Assembly: GCF_024347195.1 (NCBI RefSeq)
Contig: NZ_AP025281.1
Coordinates: forward strand, 3,596,001-3,660,000
Length of the DNA stretch: 64,000 nucleotides
Direction of reading: 5' to 3'
From: Aliamphritea hakodatensis
Lineage (GTDB): Bacteria; Pseudomonadota; Gammaproteobacteria; Pseudomonadales; Balneatricaceae
Position 1 is the first letter of the stretch; every line of letters starts with the position of its first letter. Positions 34,088 to 43,337 of the stretch are shown in pieces. The notes beneath the pieces were generated by a model that had not been told where the DNA came from, searched no databases, and was given only the letters and a program-made list of their open reading frames with translations. A program made the translations under genes and the position numbers.

Positions 34088-35392
34088 TTATTTGGCAGAG
34101 GCCTGTTCCCCGCCATTCCACGGTGCCACACGGAACAGCAGTAACATACCGGGCAGCGCCAGCAAGGCACACAGCCAGAAGAAATGTTCCCAGCCCACTG
34201 CATCAACAATGTAGCCGGTCAGAGCATTTACAAAGGTCCGCGGTAGCGCAGCCAGCGCGGTAAACAGTGCGAACTGGGTGGCGGCAAACGCCACACTGGT
34301 GGAACGGGCAATAAAGGCAGTAAATGCCGCTGTCCCCAGCCCCACGCCTAAGTATTCGAAGCTGATGACAACCGCCAGCGCCAGTTTATCCGGCCCCATC
34401 TGTGCCAGTACGGCAAAGCCAAGAATGGTCACCACCTGCACCACACCGAAGATCCACAACGCCCGGTTAATGCCCAGTTTAATCATCCATAAGCCGCCGA
34501 GAATACCGCCGACAATCGATGCCCACAAAGCCGAGGCTTTGGCGATGACGCCGATATCTGTCAGGGTAAACCCGAGGTCGATGTAGAACGGCGTCGACAG
34601 GGCTGTCGCCATGTTGTCCCCCAGCTTATAGAGGAACATAAAGCTGAGAATCTGCAGCGCCCCCGTCCAGCCCAGCCGACCGATAAACTCGCGGAACGGT
34701 TCAATGATGGCTTCTTTAAGGGTCTTGGGGGCGGCAGGCTCGCTGACCGGCTCTTTCACAACCAGGGTCATCAACACACCCAGCAGCATAAAGGCTGCCA
34801 CAATCACAAACACCGTCGACCAGGGCAGCATGTCGGCCAGAATCAGCCCCAGAGCTCCCGGCACCAGTCCGGAAATCCGGTAGGCCTGTACATGCACCGA
34901 GTTACCCCAGCCCAGTTCTTTATCGGGCAGTAACTCCCGCCGATAGGCATCCAGCACGATATCCTGGCTGGCACTGAACAGTGCCACCGCCGTCGCCAGA
35001 TAGGCAATGGTCATAATAGAGAACTGCGGATCAAAGCTGCCCAGCGAAGCAATGGAGATCAGCAGGGCGATCTGCATCACCAGCATCCAGCCCCTGCGCC
35101 GGCCCAGAAACGGCGGCACATAGCGGTCCATCAGCGGTGCCCAGAGAAACTTCCAGGTATAGGGAAAGGTGACCAGAGCGAACAGGCCGATTTCTTTCAG
35201 GCCGATGCCCTCTGCCCGCAAATAAGCCGGCAGCATCTGAAACAATACATACAAGGGCATACCGGACGAAAAGCCGGTAAAAATACAGATCAGGGTACGG
35301 CGGTTAAGTACCGAATCCCACCAGTTTTCTTTAACCGGCTGACTATGTTCCGCAGCGTCTGTTTCTGATGTTGCCACCCGTGGTGCTCCCAA
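34088..35392 (-). CDS. AmpG-like muropeptide permease (MFS)
   Basis: A 434-residue major-facilitator protein with about 12 helices and AmpG-type features (GFSSGMPLYVLFQMLPAYLR near the start, FPYTWKFLWAPLMDRY, RRRGWMLVMQ). AmpG imports anhydromuropeptides released by cell-wall turnover, feeding recycling and inducing AmpC in some bacteria. It is shorter than E. coli AmpG (491). A sister role in another substrate cannot be ruled out. Confidence 0.85.
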   Translation of the reverse strand: MGAPRVATSETDAAEHSQPVKENWWDSVLNRRTLICIFTGFSSGMPLYVLFQMLPAYLRAEGIGLKEIGLFALVTFPYTWKFLWAPLMDRYVPPFLGRRRGWMLVMQIALLISIASLGSFDPQFSIMTIAYLATAVALFSASQDIVLDAYRRELLPDKELGWGNSVHVQAYRISGLVPGALGLILADMLPWSTVFVIVAAFMLLGVLMTLVVKEPVSEPAAPKTLKEAIIEPFREFIGRLGWTGALQILSFMFLYKLGDNMATALSTPFYIDLGFTLTDIGVIAKASALWASIVGGILGGLWMIKLGINRALWIFGVVQVVTILGFAVLAQMGPDKLALAVVISFEYLGVGLGTAAFTAFIARSTSVAFAATQFALFTALAALPRTFVNALTGYIVDAVGWEHFFWLCALLALPGMLLLFRVAPWNGGEQASAK

Positions 35393-35408
35393 GATTATTT
35401 ATTCAGCT

Positions 35409-35443
35409 AAAAACAAAACAGGCTGCAGAAATACTGCAACCTG
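35409..35443 (-). terminator. Intrinsic terminator between ampG-like gene and yajQ
   Basis: CAGG-c-TGCAG (35419-35428) pairs with CTGCA-a-CCTG (35434-35443), one mismatch. On the minus strand the hairpin is followed by TTTTGTTTTT (complement of 35409-35418). It ends yajQ transcription before the AmpG-like gene. Confidence 0.65.
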
Positions 35444-35468
35444 ACTGACTGGGATATGAACCCCGGGA

Positions 35469-35951
35469 TTAGTCGCGGAAGTTATTAAACTGCAGCGGCA
35501 GTTCCAGATCCGCCTCACGCAGGAAGGCAATCACCGTTTGCAGATCATCACGCTTTTTACCGGTAACACGGATCTGTTCGCCCTGTACCTGAGTCTGAAC
35601 CTTAAGTTTGGCGTCTTTAATCTGTTTGATGATTTTCTTACACAGTGGCTGATCCAGCCCCTGCTTCAGTAATACCTGCTGACGGGCTTTCATGTTGGCC
35701 ACTTCAACGTCTTTTTCTTCCAGGCTCTTCACATCAATGCCACGCTTAACCAGCTTATCACGCAGAATCTGGATCATTTGCTGCAGCTGGAAATCCACAT
35801 CAGCGTGCATGGTGATCACTTCGTCCGCCAGTTCAAATTTCGCATTTACCCCTTTAAAATCAAAGCGGGTGGTCACTTCACGGTTTGCCTGGTCAACCGC
35901 GTTATTAACTTCGTGCATGTCCAGTTCAGAAACGATATCAAATGAAGGCAT
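35469..35951 (-). CDS. yajQ: YajQ-family nucleotide-binding protein
   Basis: A 160-residue protein of exact family length starting MPSFDIVSELDMHEV, with the typical TRFDFKGV and the final LQFNNFRD. YajQ proteins have two RNA-recognition-like folds and bind nucleotides; some bind cyclic di-GMP. ATG 35951 starts the conserved region; the frame extends to 35984 without support. Monocistronic. Confidence 0.95.
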   Translation of the reverse strand: MPSFDIVSELDMHEVNNAVDQANREVTTRFDFKGVNAKFELADEVITMHADVDFQLQQMIQILRDKLVKRGIDVKSLEEKDVEVANMKARQQVLLKQGLDQPLCKKIIKQIKDAKLKVQTQVQGEQIRVTGKKRDDLQTVIAFLREADLELPLQFNNFRD

Positions 35952-36107
35952 CGGGCTTTTCTCCTCTGTGCCGGAATCACACACGGCACGCTGTAAACAT
36001 ATGTCAGATCAGGCAATCCGCTGAACGTTCCTGATCCGGAGTGATTTATTTGCGCTTATCATACCGTTATGATGCGCAGGACTACAGAAGATTCCACAGG
36101 TTTACCT

Positions 36108-37007
36108 ATGCATTGGCATATCCTCGGAGCCGGCGCCATTGGCCTGCTCTGGGCAGCAAAATTTCAGCGGGCCGGAGTTAACACCACCCTGCTGTTACGC
36201 AACCCCGCTAAACTGGCCGTTTACAGCGGTGCTTTCTCAATCATGGAAGGCCAGCAGGTCAGCCAGATTCCGGTCCCTGCCGAGGCACTGCATAACCCGC
36301 AAGGGAAACCCATAAGCCATTTGCTGATCACCACCAAAAGCTATGATGCGCTGGCGGCGTTTAACAGTGTGCGGGACCGTCTTACAGACAACGCCCGGGT
36401 ATTACTGTTGCATAACGGCATGGGGCCACAACAGACGATTGCAGCACAGAATCCTCAATTACAGGTCTGGGCCGGCAGCACTACCGACGGCGCATACCTG
36501 AACAGCGCTTTTGAACTGATCCGTGCCGGCCATGGCCAGACCCGTATCGGTCACCTGAAGGCCCCCGACGATCAGTCACTGAGCCAGCAGCTGACCAGTT
36601 GTGAACCGGCCCTGAGCCACAGTGATAATATCCACGCCACCCTGTGGCAAAAACTGGCCATTAACTGCGCCATCAATCCCCTGACAGCCATCTACCGTTG
36701 CCGTAACGGTGAGTTAGCCAGCCACGCCGAATACCGGGCGCATATGCAGGTTATCTGCCATGAGGCAGAGCAGGTGGCCGCCGCCCTTAACATCCCCCTG
36801 TTTGATCAGCCTCTGATCGATCAGGCCTGCCTGGTCGCCGAACAGACCGCCGACAACTATTCATCCATGTATCAGGATGTGATGCACGGACGGCGCAGCG
36901 AAATCGATACTATTACCGGCTACCTCTGCCAGCAGGCGGAACAGCTGGACATAGAAGTGGCTGAAAATCAGCGCCTCCTCACACAGATCATCAACCTGCA
37001 GGCATGA
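36108..37007 (+). CDS. 2-dehydropantoate 2-reductase-type enzyme
   Basis: A 299-residue NADPH-dependent reductase of the PanE/ApbA family: N-terminal WHILGAGAIGLLW dinucleotide fold, LLLHNGMGPQ, a catalytic-region KLAINCAINPLTA, and a C-terminal domain with SSMYQDVMHGRRSEID (conserved substrate-binding stretch). It probably makes pantoate for coenzyme A synthesis, but paralogues of this family are common. The start at 36108 opens the conserved fold. Confidence 0.88.
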   Translation: MHWHILGAGAIGLLWAAKFQRAGVNTTLLLRNPAKLAVYSGAFSIMEGQQVSQIPVPAEALHNPQGKPISHLLITTKSYDALAAFNSVRDRLTDNARVLLLHNGMGPQQTIAAQNPQLQVWAGSTTDGAYLNSAFELIRAGHGQTRIGHLKAPDDQSLSQQLTSCEPALSHSDNIHATLWQKLAINCAINPLTAIYRCRNGELASHAEYRAHMQVICHEAEQVAAALNIPLFDQPLIDQACLVAEQTADNYSSMYQDVMHGRRSEIDTITGYLCQQAEQLDIEVAENQRLLTQIINLQA

Positions 37008-37078
37008 CACCGGTCATGCCTTTTGACACATCAAAGGCATATACTGGGCGCTGACACCTCAGACAGGGAAGATCCGCC

Positions 37079-37924
37079 ATGGAATATACGGACAGCAAAG
37101 CACAGAAAGCCACCGGACTGGGGGATGATTACCCTTACGATAAAAAGATATCCCGCCGGGAATACGAAGCCGAAAAACGCCTGCTACAAATCGAACTGCT
37201 GAAAATGCAGTACTGGGTTAAGCAGCATAATGAACGGGTGATGATCATCTTCGAAGGCCGTGATGCTGCCGGGAAAGGCGGTGCCATCAAACGTTTTATG
37301 GAAAACCTTAACCCCCGTGGTGCCAGAATCGTTGCACTGGAAAAACCTTCCGACACCGAACAGACCCAGTGGTATTTTCAGCGCTACCTGCAGCATTTAC
37401 CCAGCGGCGGTGAAATCGTTCTGCTCGACCGTTCATGGTACAACCGGGCCGGGGTGGAACGGGTGATGAACTTCTGTACCGACGGGCAGTACCGGGAATT
37501 TATGGATCAGGCCCCGGCACTGGAAAAGATGCTGGTACAGAGTGGCATCCGGCTGTTTAAACTCTGGTTTTCGGTGAATCAAAACGAACAGCGACGCCGC
37601 TTTGAAAATCGCAAATCCGACCCGCTGAAGCAGTGGAAGCTTAGCCCGATGGATCTGGCATCGCTGGACAAATGGGACGACTACACCAAGGCCAAGGAGG
37701 CCATGTATGCCTATACCCATACCCCGGAAGCCCCGTGGACGACCATCATGTCAGATGACAAAAAACGTGCCCGGCTGAACGCCATCAAACACGTTCTGCA
37801 TCATCTGCCCTACGATGAAAAGAGCAGCGAAACTGACCTGCAGCCCGATGTAAATATCGTCGCAGAGGCCCTTACCCGGGATATTCAGCACCCGGAAGAT
37901 TATCCCGACCCGGCCTTACGCTGA
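37079..37924 (+). CDS. ppk2: Polyphosphate kinase 2
   Basis: A 281-residue class I PPK2: Walker A-like EGRDAAGKGGAIKRF, lid-region arginines, Walker B-like LLDRSWYNRAGVERVM, then KLWFSVNQNEQRRRFENR. It transfers phosphate between polyphosphate and nucleoside di- or monophosphates in the cytoplasm. The length fits a single-domain enzyme. Whether it prefers ADP or GDP cannot be read from the sequence. It is 71 bases after the PanE-like gene. Confidence 0.93.
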   Translation: MEYTDSKAQKATGLGDDYPYDKKISRREYEAEKRLLQIELLKMQYWVKQHNERVMIIFEGRDAAGKGGAIKRFMENLNPRGARIVALEKPSDTEQTQWYFQRYLQHLPSGGEIVLLDRSWYNRAGVERVMNFCTDGQYREFMDQAPALEKMLVQSGIRLFKLWFSVNQNEQRRRFENRKSDPLKQWKLSPMDLASLDKWDDYTKAKEAMYAYTHTPEAPWTTIMSDDKKRARLNAIKHVLHHLPYDEKSSETDLQPDVNIVAEALTRDIQHPEDYPDPALR

Positions 37925-38122
37925 ATTCACGCAGATACATGAAGAAGCTCTGACAACCCGCCCCGCTGGTTTCAGGGCAGTCAGCCTCCAGCCGCAATAG
38001 CGGGAATCCGACCCGTACTTTTCCCTGTGCGCCCGAACTCACCGGGCGCTGTCACAACAGTTGACCATTCCCGCCTGCCAACCCATTATTGCAGCAACAC
38101 TTATCATCTGTTGGAGCTACTT

Positions 38123-38737
38123 ATGGTCGCGCGCCGCCTGACAAAAATTTATACCCGCACCGGCGATAAAGGTACCACCGCCCTGGCCAATGGCAGCCGG
38201 GTAGACAAGCATCATCCCCGAATTGAAACCATGGGCGATGTGGATGAACTTAACTGCCTGATCGGCGTGCTTGCTGAAGAACTGAACAGCGATGACCCGA
38301 TCCGCGAATATCTGACCCTGAGCCAGCACTGCCTGTTTGATATTGGCGGTGAAATTGCAGTGGCCGACGCGGACTACAAAGTCATCAGTGCAGAAGATAT
38401 TACCCAGCTGGAACAACAACTCGATACACTCAATGAAGACTTACCGCCCCTGCAGGAATTTATTCTGCCAGGAGGCAACCGCGCCGCCGCCCTGTGCCAT
38501 CAGGCACGCAGTGTGTGCCGCCGGGCTGAACGCCGGCTGGTAGAACTGGTGCAACTGGAAAATACTCCGGCCGAAGGGGAACAGGCCGCGGTGGAAATGG
38601 TCAATAACTTTGCCGCTGCGTATGTAAACCGCCTGTCGGACTTACTGTTTGTCAGCGCCCGGGTACTGGCCCGCCGTAATGATGGCAGTGAAGTACTCTG
38701 GCAGCCCAAACAAAAGCGCACCGCCGGCGACAGTTAA
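38123..38737 (+). CDS. PduO-type cob(I)alamin adenosyltransferase
   Basis: A 204-residue adenosyltransferase with the N-terminal KIYTRTGDKGTTAL signature, VDELNCLIG, and the FILPGGNRAAALCHQARSVCRRAER catalytic region. It attaches the adenosyl group to reduced cobalamin. TTGGAG precedes ATG 38123. The cobC-cobT-cobU cluster follows 500 bases further on the other strand. I looked for and did not see a cobalamin riboswitch upstream. Confidence 0.93.
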   Translation: MVARRLTKIYTRTGDKGTTALANGSRVDKHHPRIETMGDVDELNCLIGVLAEELNSDDPIREYLTLSQHCLFDIGGEIAVADADYKVISAEDITQLEQQLDTLNEDLPPLQEFILPGGNRAAALCHQARSVCRRAERRLVELVQLENTPAEGEQAAVEMVNNFAAAYVNRLSDLLFVSARVLARRNDGSEVLWQPKQKRTAGDS

Positions 38738-38841
38738 GGGTTAATTCACGCGGTCTGATATACTTTGTCACAGAACCGGACTTAACACCTGTTTTGACAG
38801 AATGTACTGACAATAAAGAGTACTGACAGAAAGTAAAGATT

Positions 38842-39156
38842 ATGAAGATGACCGCACCACTGAAAACCCTGTTCGTAAGCCTTACCCTCGCCATCAGCTC
38901 TCAGGCCATGGCACTGGGTGACTGTCAGGACCAGCAAAGCTTCTGTGAAGCCAAATGTGAAGTCCGCCACCTCGGTGATGAAGCCGCCGTCAACGGTTGT
39001 TATGCCAAGTGCACTGCCAGCCGCGCTGTATGCAGCACCAAAGAAGGTGCCAAAGAAGTGTATGAAGCCGGCGAAGAAGGCGCGAAAACAGCCGTTGAAG
39101 TCGGTAAAGATGCGGTGGACTCCACCAAGTCATTCTTCAAAGGCATCTTTGACTGA
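38842..39156 (+). CDS. Small exported cysteine-containing protein
   Basis: The 104-residue product has a signal peptide (MKMTAPLKTLFVSLTLAI to AMA) followed by a short domain with six cysteines arranged C-x6-C-x3-C, then C-x3-C and C (CQDQQSFCEAKC, CYAKCTASRAVC), and a helical tail rich in Glu, Val and Lys. The spacing suggests disulfides in a helical hairpin. I do not recognise the family. It has its own terminator at 39181-39209. Confidence 0.65.
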   Translation: MKMTAPLKTLFVSLTLAISSQAMALGDCQDQQSFCEAKCEVRHLGDEAAVNGCYAKCTASRAVCSTKEGAKEVYEAGEEGAKTAVEVGKDAVDSTKSFFKGIFD

Positions 39157-39180
39157 CACTTCCTCCCTGTACAGAGCAAC

Positions 39181-39209
39181 AAAAAAGCGCACCCAAGTGC
39201 GCTTTTTTT
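39181..39209. terminator. Bidirectional intrinsic terminator
   Basis: AAAAAAGCGCAC (39181-39192) pairs with GTGCGCTTTTTT (39197-39208), with T-runs on both strands. It serves the exported small protein gene (+) and the cobC gene (-). Confidence 0.9.
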
Positions 39210-39234
39210 GTTTCTGACGTGCTTTAACTGACAA

Positions 39235-39849
39235 TCAGCGATTAATAAACGCCACGCTGTATCCCAGCTCTCCCGGTTCACCGACAATATGAATCCGGCT
39301 CAGGGATGCATAATCCAGCTGCAGGCAATTCCAGTTCCCGGCAGGTATGGCCAGTACTCTGGCTAACAGGGCCCGGATCACACCGCCGTGGGTGACCCAC
39401 AGATAATGCCCCTGAGAATGATTACGGACAAAATCATCCAGGCATTCCGCCAGCCGCTCCCGGAAAACCTTCAGCGGCTCACCTTCCGGTGGCGTAAACG
39501 CTTCGGGATCTTCCCAAAACTGGGTGACATCGTCCGGGAACTTCTCCCAGATATCCGCCAGTAACTCGCCATCCCACTCGCCAAAATCAATTTCCTGCAA
39601 CCGCGGCTCCAGCTGGCAACTGATATCATGTTCTGCTGCATACGCCACGGCTACTTTGGAACACCGTCGCAACGGCGAACTTACGACCCCCCGCCAGGGC
39701 TCACCGGCCTCAGCAAGGGTACGCTGCATTGCCTTCTTACCTGGCTTGGTCAGAGAGGAATCGGTCCGGCCACGGTAAATAGCCCCCCCTTCTGTCTCGC
39801 CATGGCGTAACAGGTCAATGGTCAGATCAATACTCGGTTCAGTCGGCAT
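39235..39849 (-). CDS. cobC: Histidine phosphatase, probable alpha-ribazole phosphatase
   Basis: A 204-residue phosphoglycerate-mutase-like enzyme with the catalytic LLRHGETEGG and a later WVTHGGVIRALLA, both histidines present. Position directly downstream of cobT (11 bases) points to alpha-ribazole-5'-phosphate phosphatase (CobC), late in cobalamin nucleotide-loop assembly. By sequence alone it could be another phosphatase of this large family. The start at 39849 was chosen because it begins just before the motif. Confidence 0.83.
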   Translation of the reverse strand: MPTEPSIDLTIDLLRHGETEGGAIYRGRTDSSLTKPGKKAMQRTLAEAGEPWRGVVSSPLRRCSKVAVAYAAEHDISCQLEPRLQEIDFGEWDGELLADIWEKFPDDVTQFWEDPEAFTPPEGEPLKVFRERLAECLDDFVRNHSQGHYLWVTHGGVIRALLARVLAIPAGNWNCLQLDYASLSRIHIVGEPGELGYSVAFINR

Positions 39850-39860
39850 ATTTTTGCGCC

Positions 39861-40919
39861 TCAGGCAGATTTGTCGGCAACCCCCGCATCGGCAAAAGTT
39901 GCCATATTCCCATGCAGTAAACAAGCACTGCGTAACAGATCGACTGCCAGCACCGCGCCACTGCCCTCACCCAGACGCATACCTAAATTCAGTAACGGCT
40001 GCACCTGCAATGCCTGTAGCATAGCCCGGTGACCCGGTTCTGCCGAATTATGCGCAAACACCAGCCATTCTTTTACCTCCGGGTGAATACGGCAGGCCAG
40101 CAGGGCGGCCGCTGTACAGATAAAGCCATCCACCAGCGCCGGAACCCCTTCCTGTGCGCAGGTCAGATAGGCACCGCACAGCGCCGCAATTTCAAAACCA
40201 CCGACGCTCTGCAGCACCCCCAGCGGGGTATTCAGATGCTCAGCGTGCAGCGCCATAACACCTTCCAGAATCGCCTGCTTTGCCCGCACACCGGCGTTAT
40301 CCAGCCCGGTGCCTGGCCCAACCAGTTGTTCCAGTGTGCTGTCGGTCAGTGCAGCGGCAATCATGGATGCGGCACTGGTGTTGCCAATGCCCATTTCACC
40401 GCCCACAAACAACTGTGCGCCTTTGTCCCGGGCTGCCAACACCCGTCCACGGCCGGTATTCATTGCCTGCGCCAGCTGTTCATCGCTCATGGCCTGCTGC
40501 TGTGAACAGTCTGCGGTGGCGCTGGCAATCACCGCCTGCACCACTGTCGGATGATCTGCTACCGGGCCTACCGTTCCCAGATTCACCACTTCAAACTCTG
40601 CTCCCCGGGCTTTGGAAAGCACTGAAACGGCTGCGCCGCCGTGGGCAAAGTTGCTCACCATCTGGGCCGTCACTTCCTGAGGGAAAGCGGAAACCCCCTG
40701 ACCGGCAAGACCATGGTCCGCCGCAAAAATTGATACCTGAACCTTATCAAGCTGTGGCTTTAACTGGCCCTGCATCCCCGCGAAACGGATCGCCAGCGTT
40801 TCCAGCTGCCCCAGCGAACCCGCCGGCTTTGTCAGAATTTGCTGATGTTCCGTCGCGGCAACAGTTGCCGCCTGATCAATCGCCTGCGGCGTCCGGGTTA
40901 GCCATTCAAGGTTGGACAT
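39861..40919 (-). CDS. cobT: Nicotinate-nucleotide-dimethylbenzimidazole phosphoribosyltransferase
   Basis: A 352-residue CobT of normal length with ADHGLAGQGVSAFPQEVTAQM, MGIGNTSAASM and the catalytic glutamate region near the end (GMRLGEGSGAV). It makes alpha-ribazole 5'-phosphate, the lower-ligand nucleotide of cobalamin. AGGTGG lies before ATG 40919. It is between cobU and cobC; cobS, often present in such clusters, is not here. Confidence 0.96.
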   Translation of the reverse strand: MSNLEWLTRTPQAIDQAATVAATEHQQILTKPAGSLGQLETLAIRFAGMQGQLKPQLDKVQVSIFAADHGLAGQGVSAFPQEVTAQMVSNFAHGGAAVSVLSKARGAEFEVVNLGTVGPVADHPTVVQAVIASATADCSQQQAMSDEQLAQAMNTGRGRVLAARDKGAQLFVGGEMGIGNTSAASMIAAALTDSTLEQLVGPGTGLDNAGVRAKQAILEGVMALHAEHLNTPLGVLQSVGGFEIAALCGAYLTCAQEGVPALVDGFICTAAALLACRIHPEVKEWLVFAHNSAEPGHRAMLQALQVQPLLNLGMRLGEGSGAVLAVDLLRSACLLHGNMATFADAGVADKSA

Positions 40920-40994
40920 AGTTACCACCTGATATAAAACAGCCGGTCAGAAGCTAACCGGCGTACATTGATTATGTGTTCTGAATAACGGGAT

Positions 40995-41522
40995 TCAGGC
41001 TTTAAATTCCATCGGCAGGCCGGCCACGGTAAGCGTTACCCGCTCACAAACCTGGCCCAGCCGCTGGTGAAGAAAACCCGCCTGATCCTGAAACTTACGG
41101 GTCAGCTCGCCCATGGGCACAATCCCCAGCCCCACCTCATTACTGACCATTATGATCTGGGCCTGACAGTCTGCCAGTGCCGCTTCAAAGGCTGCCATAT
41201 GCTCCGCCATCCGGTCGTCGTCTTCCAGCATCAGCAAATTCGTCACCCACAGGGTCAGGCAATCGATCAGCAGACACCGGTCCGGGTCATCATGTTCCGA
41301 CAGCACCCCGGCCAGATCCAACGGCTCTTCGATCGTCAGCCAGCCTTCGGGACGTAAATCCTGATGCCGTTTTATACGCGCAGACATCTCACCATCTCCG
41401 GCGTTGGCAGTTGCCAGATAATATACCTGACGCCCTTCTTCTGCGGCACGCCAGTCCTGCGCCCGCTGTTCTGCCAGCGCGGTTTTACCGGAACGGGCAC
41501 CGCCTAAAATTAATTGTTTCAT
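40995..41522 (-). CDS. cobU: Adenosylcobinamide kinase / guanylyltransferase
   Basis: A 175-residue CobU/CobP with the P-loop LGGARSGKT at residues 5-13 and the conserved VSNEVGLGIVP. It phosphorylates adenosylcobinamide and adds GMP. It is the first gene of the cobU-cobT-cobC set. Length is standard. Confidence 0.95.
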   Translation of the reverse strand: MKQLILGGARSGKTALAEQRAQDWRAAEEGRQVYYLATANAGDGEMSARIKRHQDLRPEGWLTIEEPLDLAGVLSEHDDPDRCLLIDCLTLWVTNLLMLEDDDRMAEHMAAFEAALADCQAQIIMVSNEVGLGIVPMGELTRKFQDQAGFLHQRLGQVCERVTLTVAGLPMEFKA

Positions 41523-41824
41523 TGTTGTACAGCCTGAAATTATCGGCAGCCTTTTTATCGGTAAACATGCAGGCTCCTAAGCTAACGGCTATCCTGACCG
41601 GAGACAAGCGAAGTTACATTCTGCAGGCGACATAAAGCGTCGTAGAGAGAACGCTCAGCGTCTTTCACTGGCCAGTACAAGCCCCTTTATACAGCCATCT
41701 GATGAAGCTTTGATTTAGCGCAGGTTGTTGCGTTGATTTTGCCACGACTTAAGATGTATTTAAAAAACATTTTATGTTTTAATGCCCCTACTGAAGTAAC
41801 AGCATGAATCGGTGAAGGTGAGCC
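41523..41824. other. Intergenic region between divergent cobU and nnrS
   Basis: About 300 bases with no gene. I looked for a cobalamin riboswitch (B12 box) on the cobU side and an FNR/NNR-type site on the nnrS side and found no convincing match. An A/T-rich stretch at 41750-41775 may be part of a promoter. Confidence 0.4.
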
Positions 41825-43006
41825 ATGCAAATCCAAATTCAGGAACCCAGAAACTCCAGTTCCTTTGCGCTTTTTAACCTGGGTTTCAGACCCTTCTTTC
41901 TGTTCGGTGCAATCTCCGCATTGCTGCTCATGCTGATCTGGCTGATCATGCTGAGCACCGGTCAGGCCAGCCAGTCTTATTATCAGCTCAGCTATATATG
42001 GCACGGCCATGAAATGCTGTTTGGCTACACCGTTGCCATCATTGCCGGCTTCCTGCTGACGGCCGTCAAAAACTGGACCTCACAGCAGACCCCGCACGGC
42101 AGCTGGCTGGCGATTATATTTGCGGTCTGGGTAGCCGGCAGAATTCTGCCGTTTACCGCACTGCCACCGCTGGTGATTGCAGCCACAGATATGCTGTTTC
42201 TGCCACTGGTAATTGTGGGTATCGGAATTCCCATTGTCCGCAGCGGTAACCACCGCAACCTGATGTTCATGGCCATTCTCTCAGTTATGACGCTGGCAAA
42301 CGGGCTGATGCACGCCCAGATACTCGGTTACACCGAAAATACGATGCTGCAGGGGATGCAGTTACAGCTGGGCCTGGTAATTCTGATCATCATGATACTG
42401 GGTGGCCGGGTGATTCCGTTTTTTACTGAACGGGCGCTGGGCAACTTTACTGCCCGTAAATATACCTGGCTGGAATACATGACCCCGGCGGTCACCGTAG
42501 CCTGGCTGGTGAGCCATTTTGCCGGCTACCTGCAACTGGCAGGCATCATGGCAGCTCTGGCTGCAGCCTCACAGTTCCTGCGACTCTACGGCTGGTTCCA
42601 CCCCCGCTTACTGCGCAATCCGCTGCTGTGGATTCTGCAACTGGCATACCTGTTCATTCCCCTCGGCTTCGCCCTGTATGCCGCAAGTGCATTTACCGGT
42701 ATCTCACCTTATCTGGCTACTCACGCATTTGCCGCCGGCGCAATCGGCTCAATCACCATAGGTATGATGGCGCGGGTTTCGCTGGGGCATACCGGCCGGC
42801 CACTTAAACTGACTAACTGGGTGAAAGTTGGCTTTGGTTTCATGATCGTCAGCGGCCTGATCCGCAGCCTGCTGCCACTGGCACCGGATCTGTATGTACC
42901 GGCCCTGCATGCATCTGCCCTCTTCTGGATGATCGCCTGGATGCTGTTCCTGATTCCCTATACGCCGGTGCTGTTACAGCCAAGGCTGGATGGTCAGTAC
43001 GGCTAA
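41825..43006 (+). CDS. nnrS: NnrS family heme-copper membrane protein
   Basis: A 393-residue protein with about 12 membrane helices and NnrS signatures: an N-terminal FNLGFRPFFLFGA, WHGHEMLFGYTVAIIAGFLLTAVKNWT and a later ARVSLGHTGRP. NnrS proteins carry heme and copper and protect against nitrosative stress. No denitrification genes are adjacent. GAAGGTGAG lies before ATG 41825. Length fits. Confidence 0.92.
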   Translation: MQIQIQEPRNSSSFALFNLGFRPFFLFGAISALLLMLIWLIMLSTGQASQSYYQLSYIWHGHEMLFGYTVAIIAGFLLTAVKNWTSQQTPHGSWLAIIFAVWVAGRILPFTALPPLVIAATDMLFLPLVIVGIGIPIVRSGNHRNLMFMAILSVMTLANGLMHAQILGYTENTMLQGMQLQLGLVILIIMILGGRVIPFFTERALGNFTARKYTWLEYMTPAVTVAWLVSHFAGYLQLAGIMAALAAASQFLRLYGWFHPRLLRNPLLWILQLAYLFIPLGFALYAASAFTGISPYLATHAFAAGAIGSITIGMMARVSLGHTGRPLKLTNWVKVGFGFMIVSGLIRSLLPLAPDLYVPALHASALFWMIAWMLFLIPYTPVLLQPRLDGQYG

Positions 43007-43023
43007 CCGCCACCGATAACCAT

Positions 43024-43055
43024 AAGCCCGCCGCATACGTGCAGCGGGCTTTTTT
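43024..43055 (+). terminator. Intrinsic terminator of nnrS
   Basis: AAGCCCGC (43024-43031) pairs with GCGGGCTT (43044-43051), extended by an inner GCA/TGC pair, and is followed by a T-run to 43055. The remaining 280 bases before the next gene (to 43337) show no gene. Confidence 0.85.
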
Positions 43056-43337
43056 CATGTTCAGATAAACCGGAAATGCCCGGATGCTTACCGAAGCCGC
43101 TAACAACAAATATAATCGCCAGCCCCATACCGGGTTAACCCTTCAGTCAGTTTCCCAGTGATATTCAGAAATCACTCTCATTCGCTTTAAACCAGCGATC
43201 TTCGGGAATTCAGACAATAAAACGCCACCGATACACACAAAAATTCACCTGATTGATCCCTGCGTATTTCCCTCTTCAGGCAACTTGATATAATGCATGC
43301 CACACCTGTTATACGCGATTTATTGAAAGGAGCCATT

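Noticed and set aside
37925..38122. Cobalamin riboswitch before the adenosyltransferase gene
   Set aside because: No B12-box-like core or matching stems were visible in the 200-base leader.
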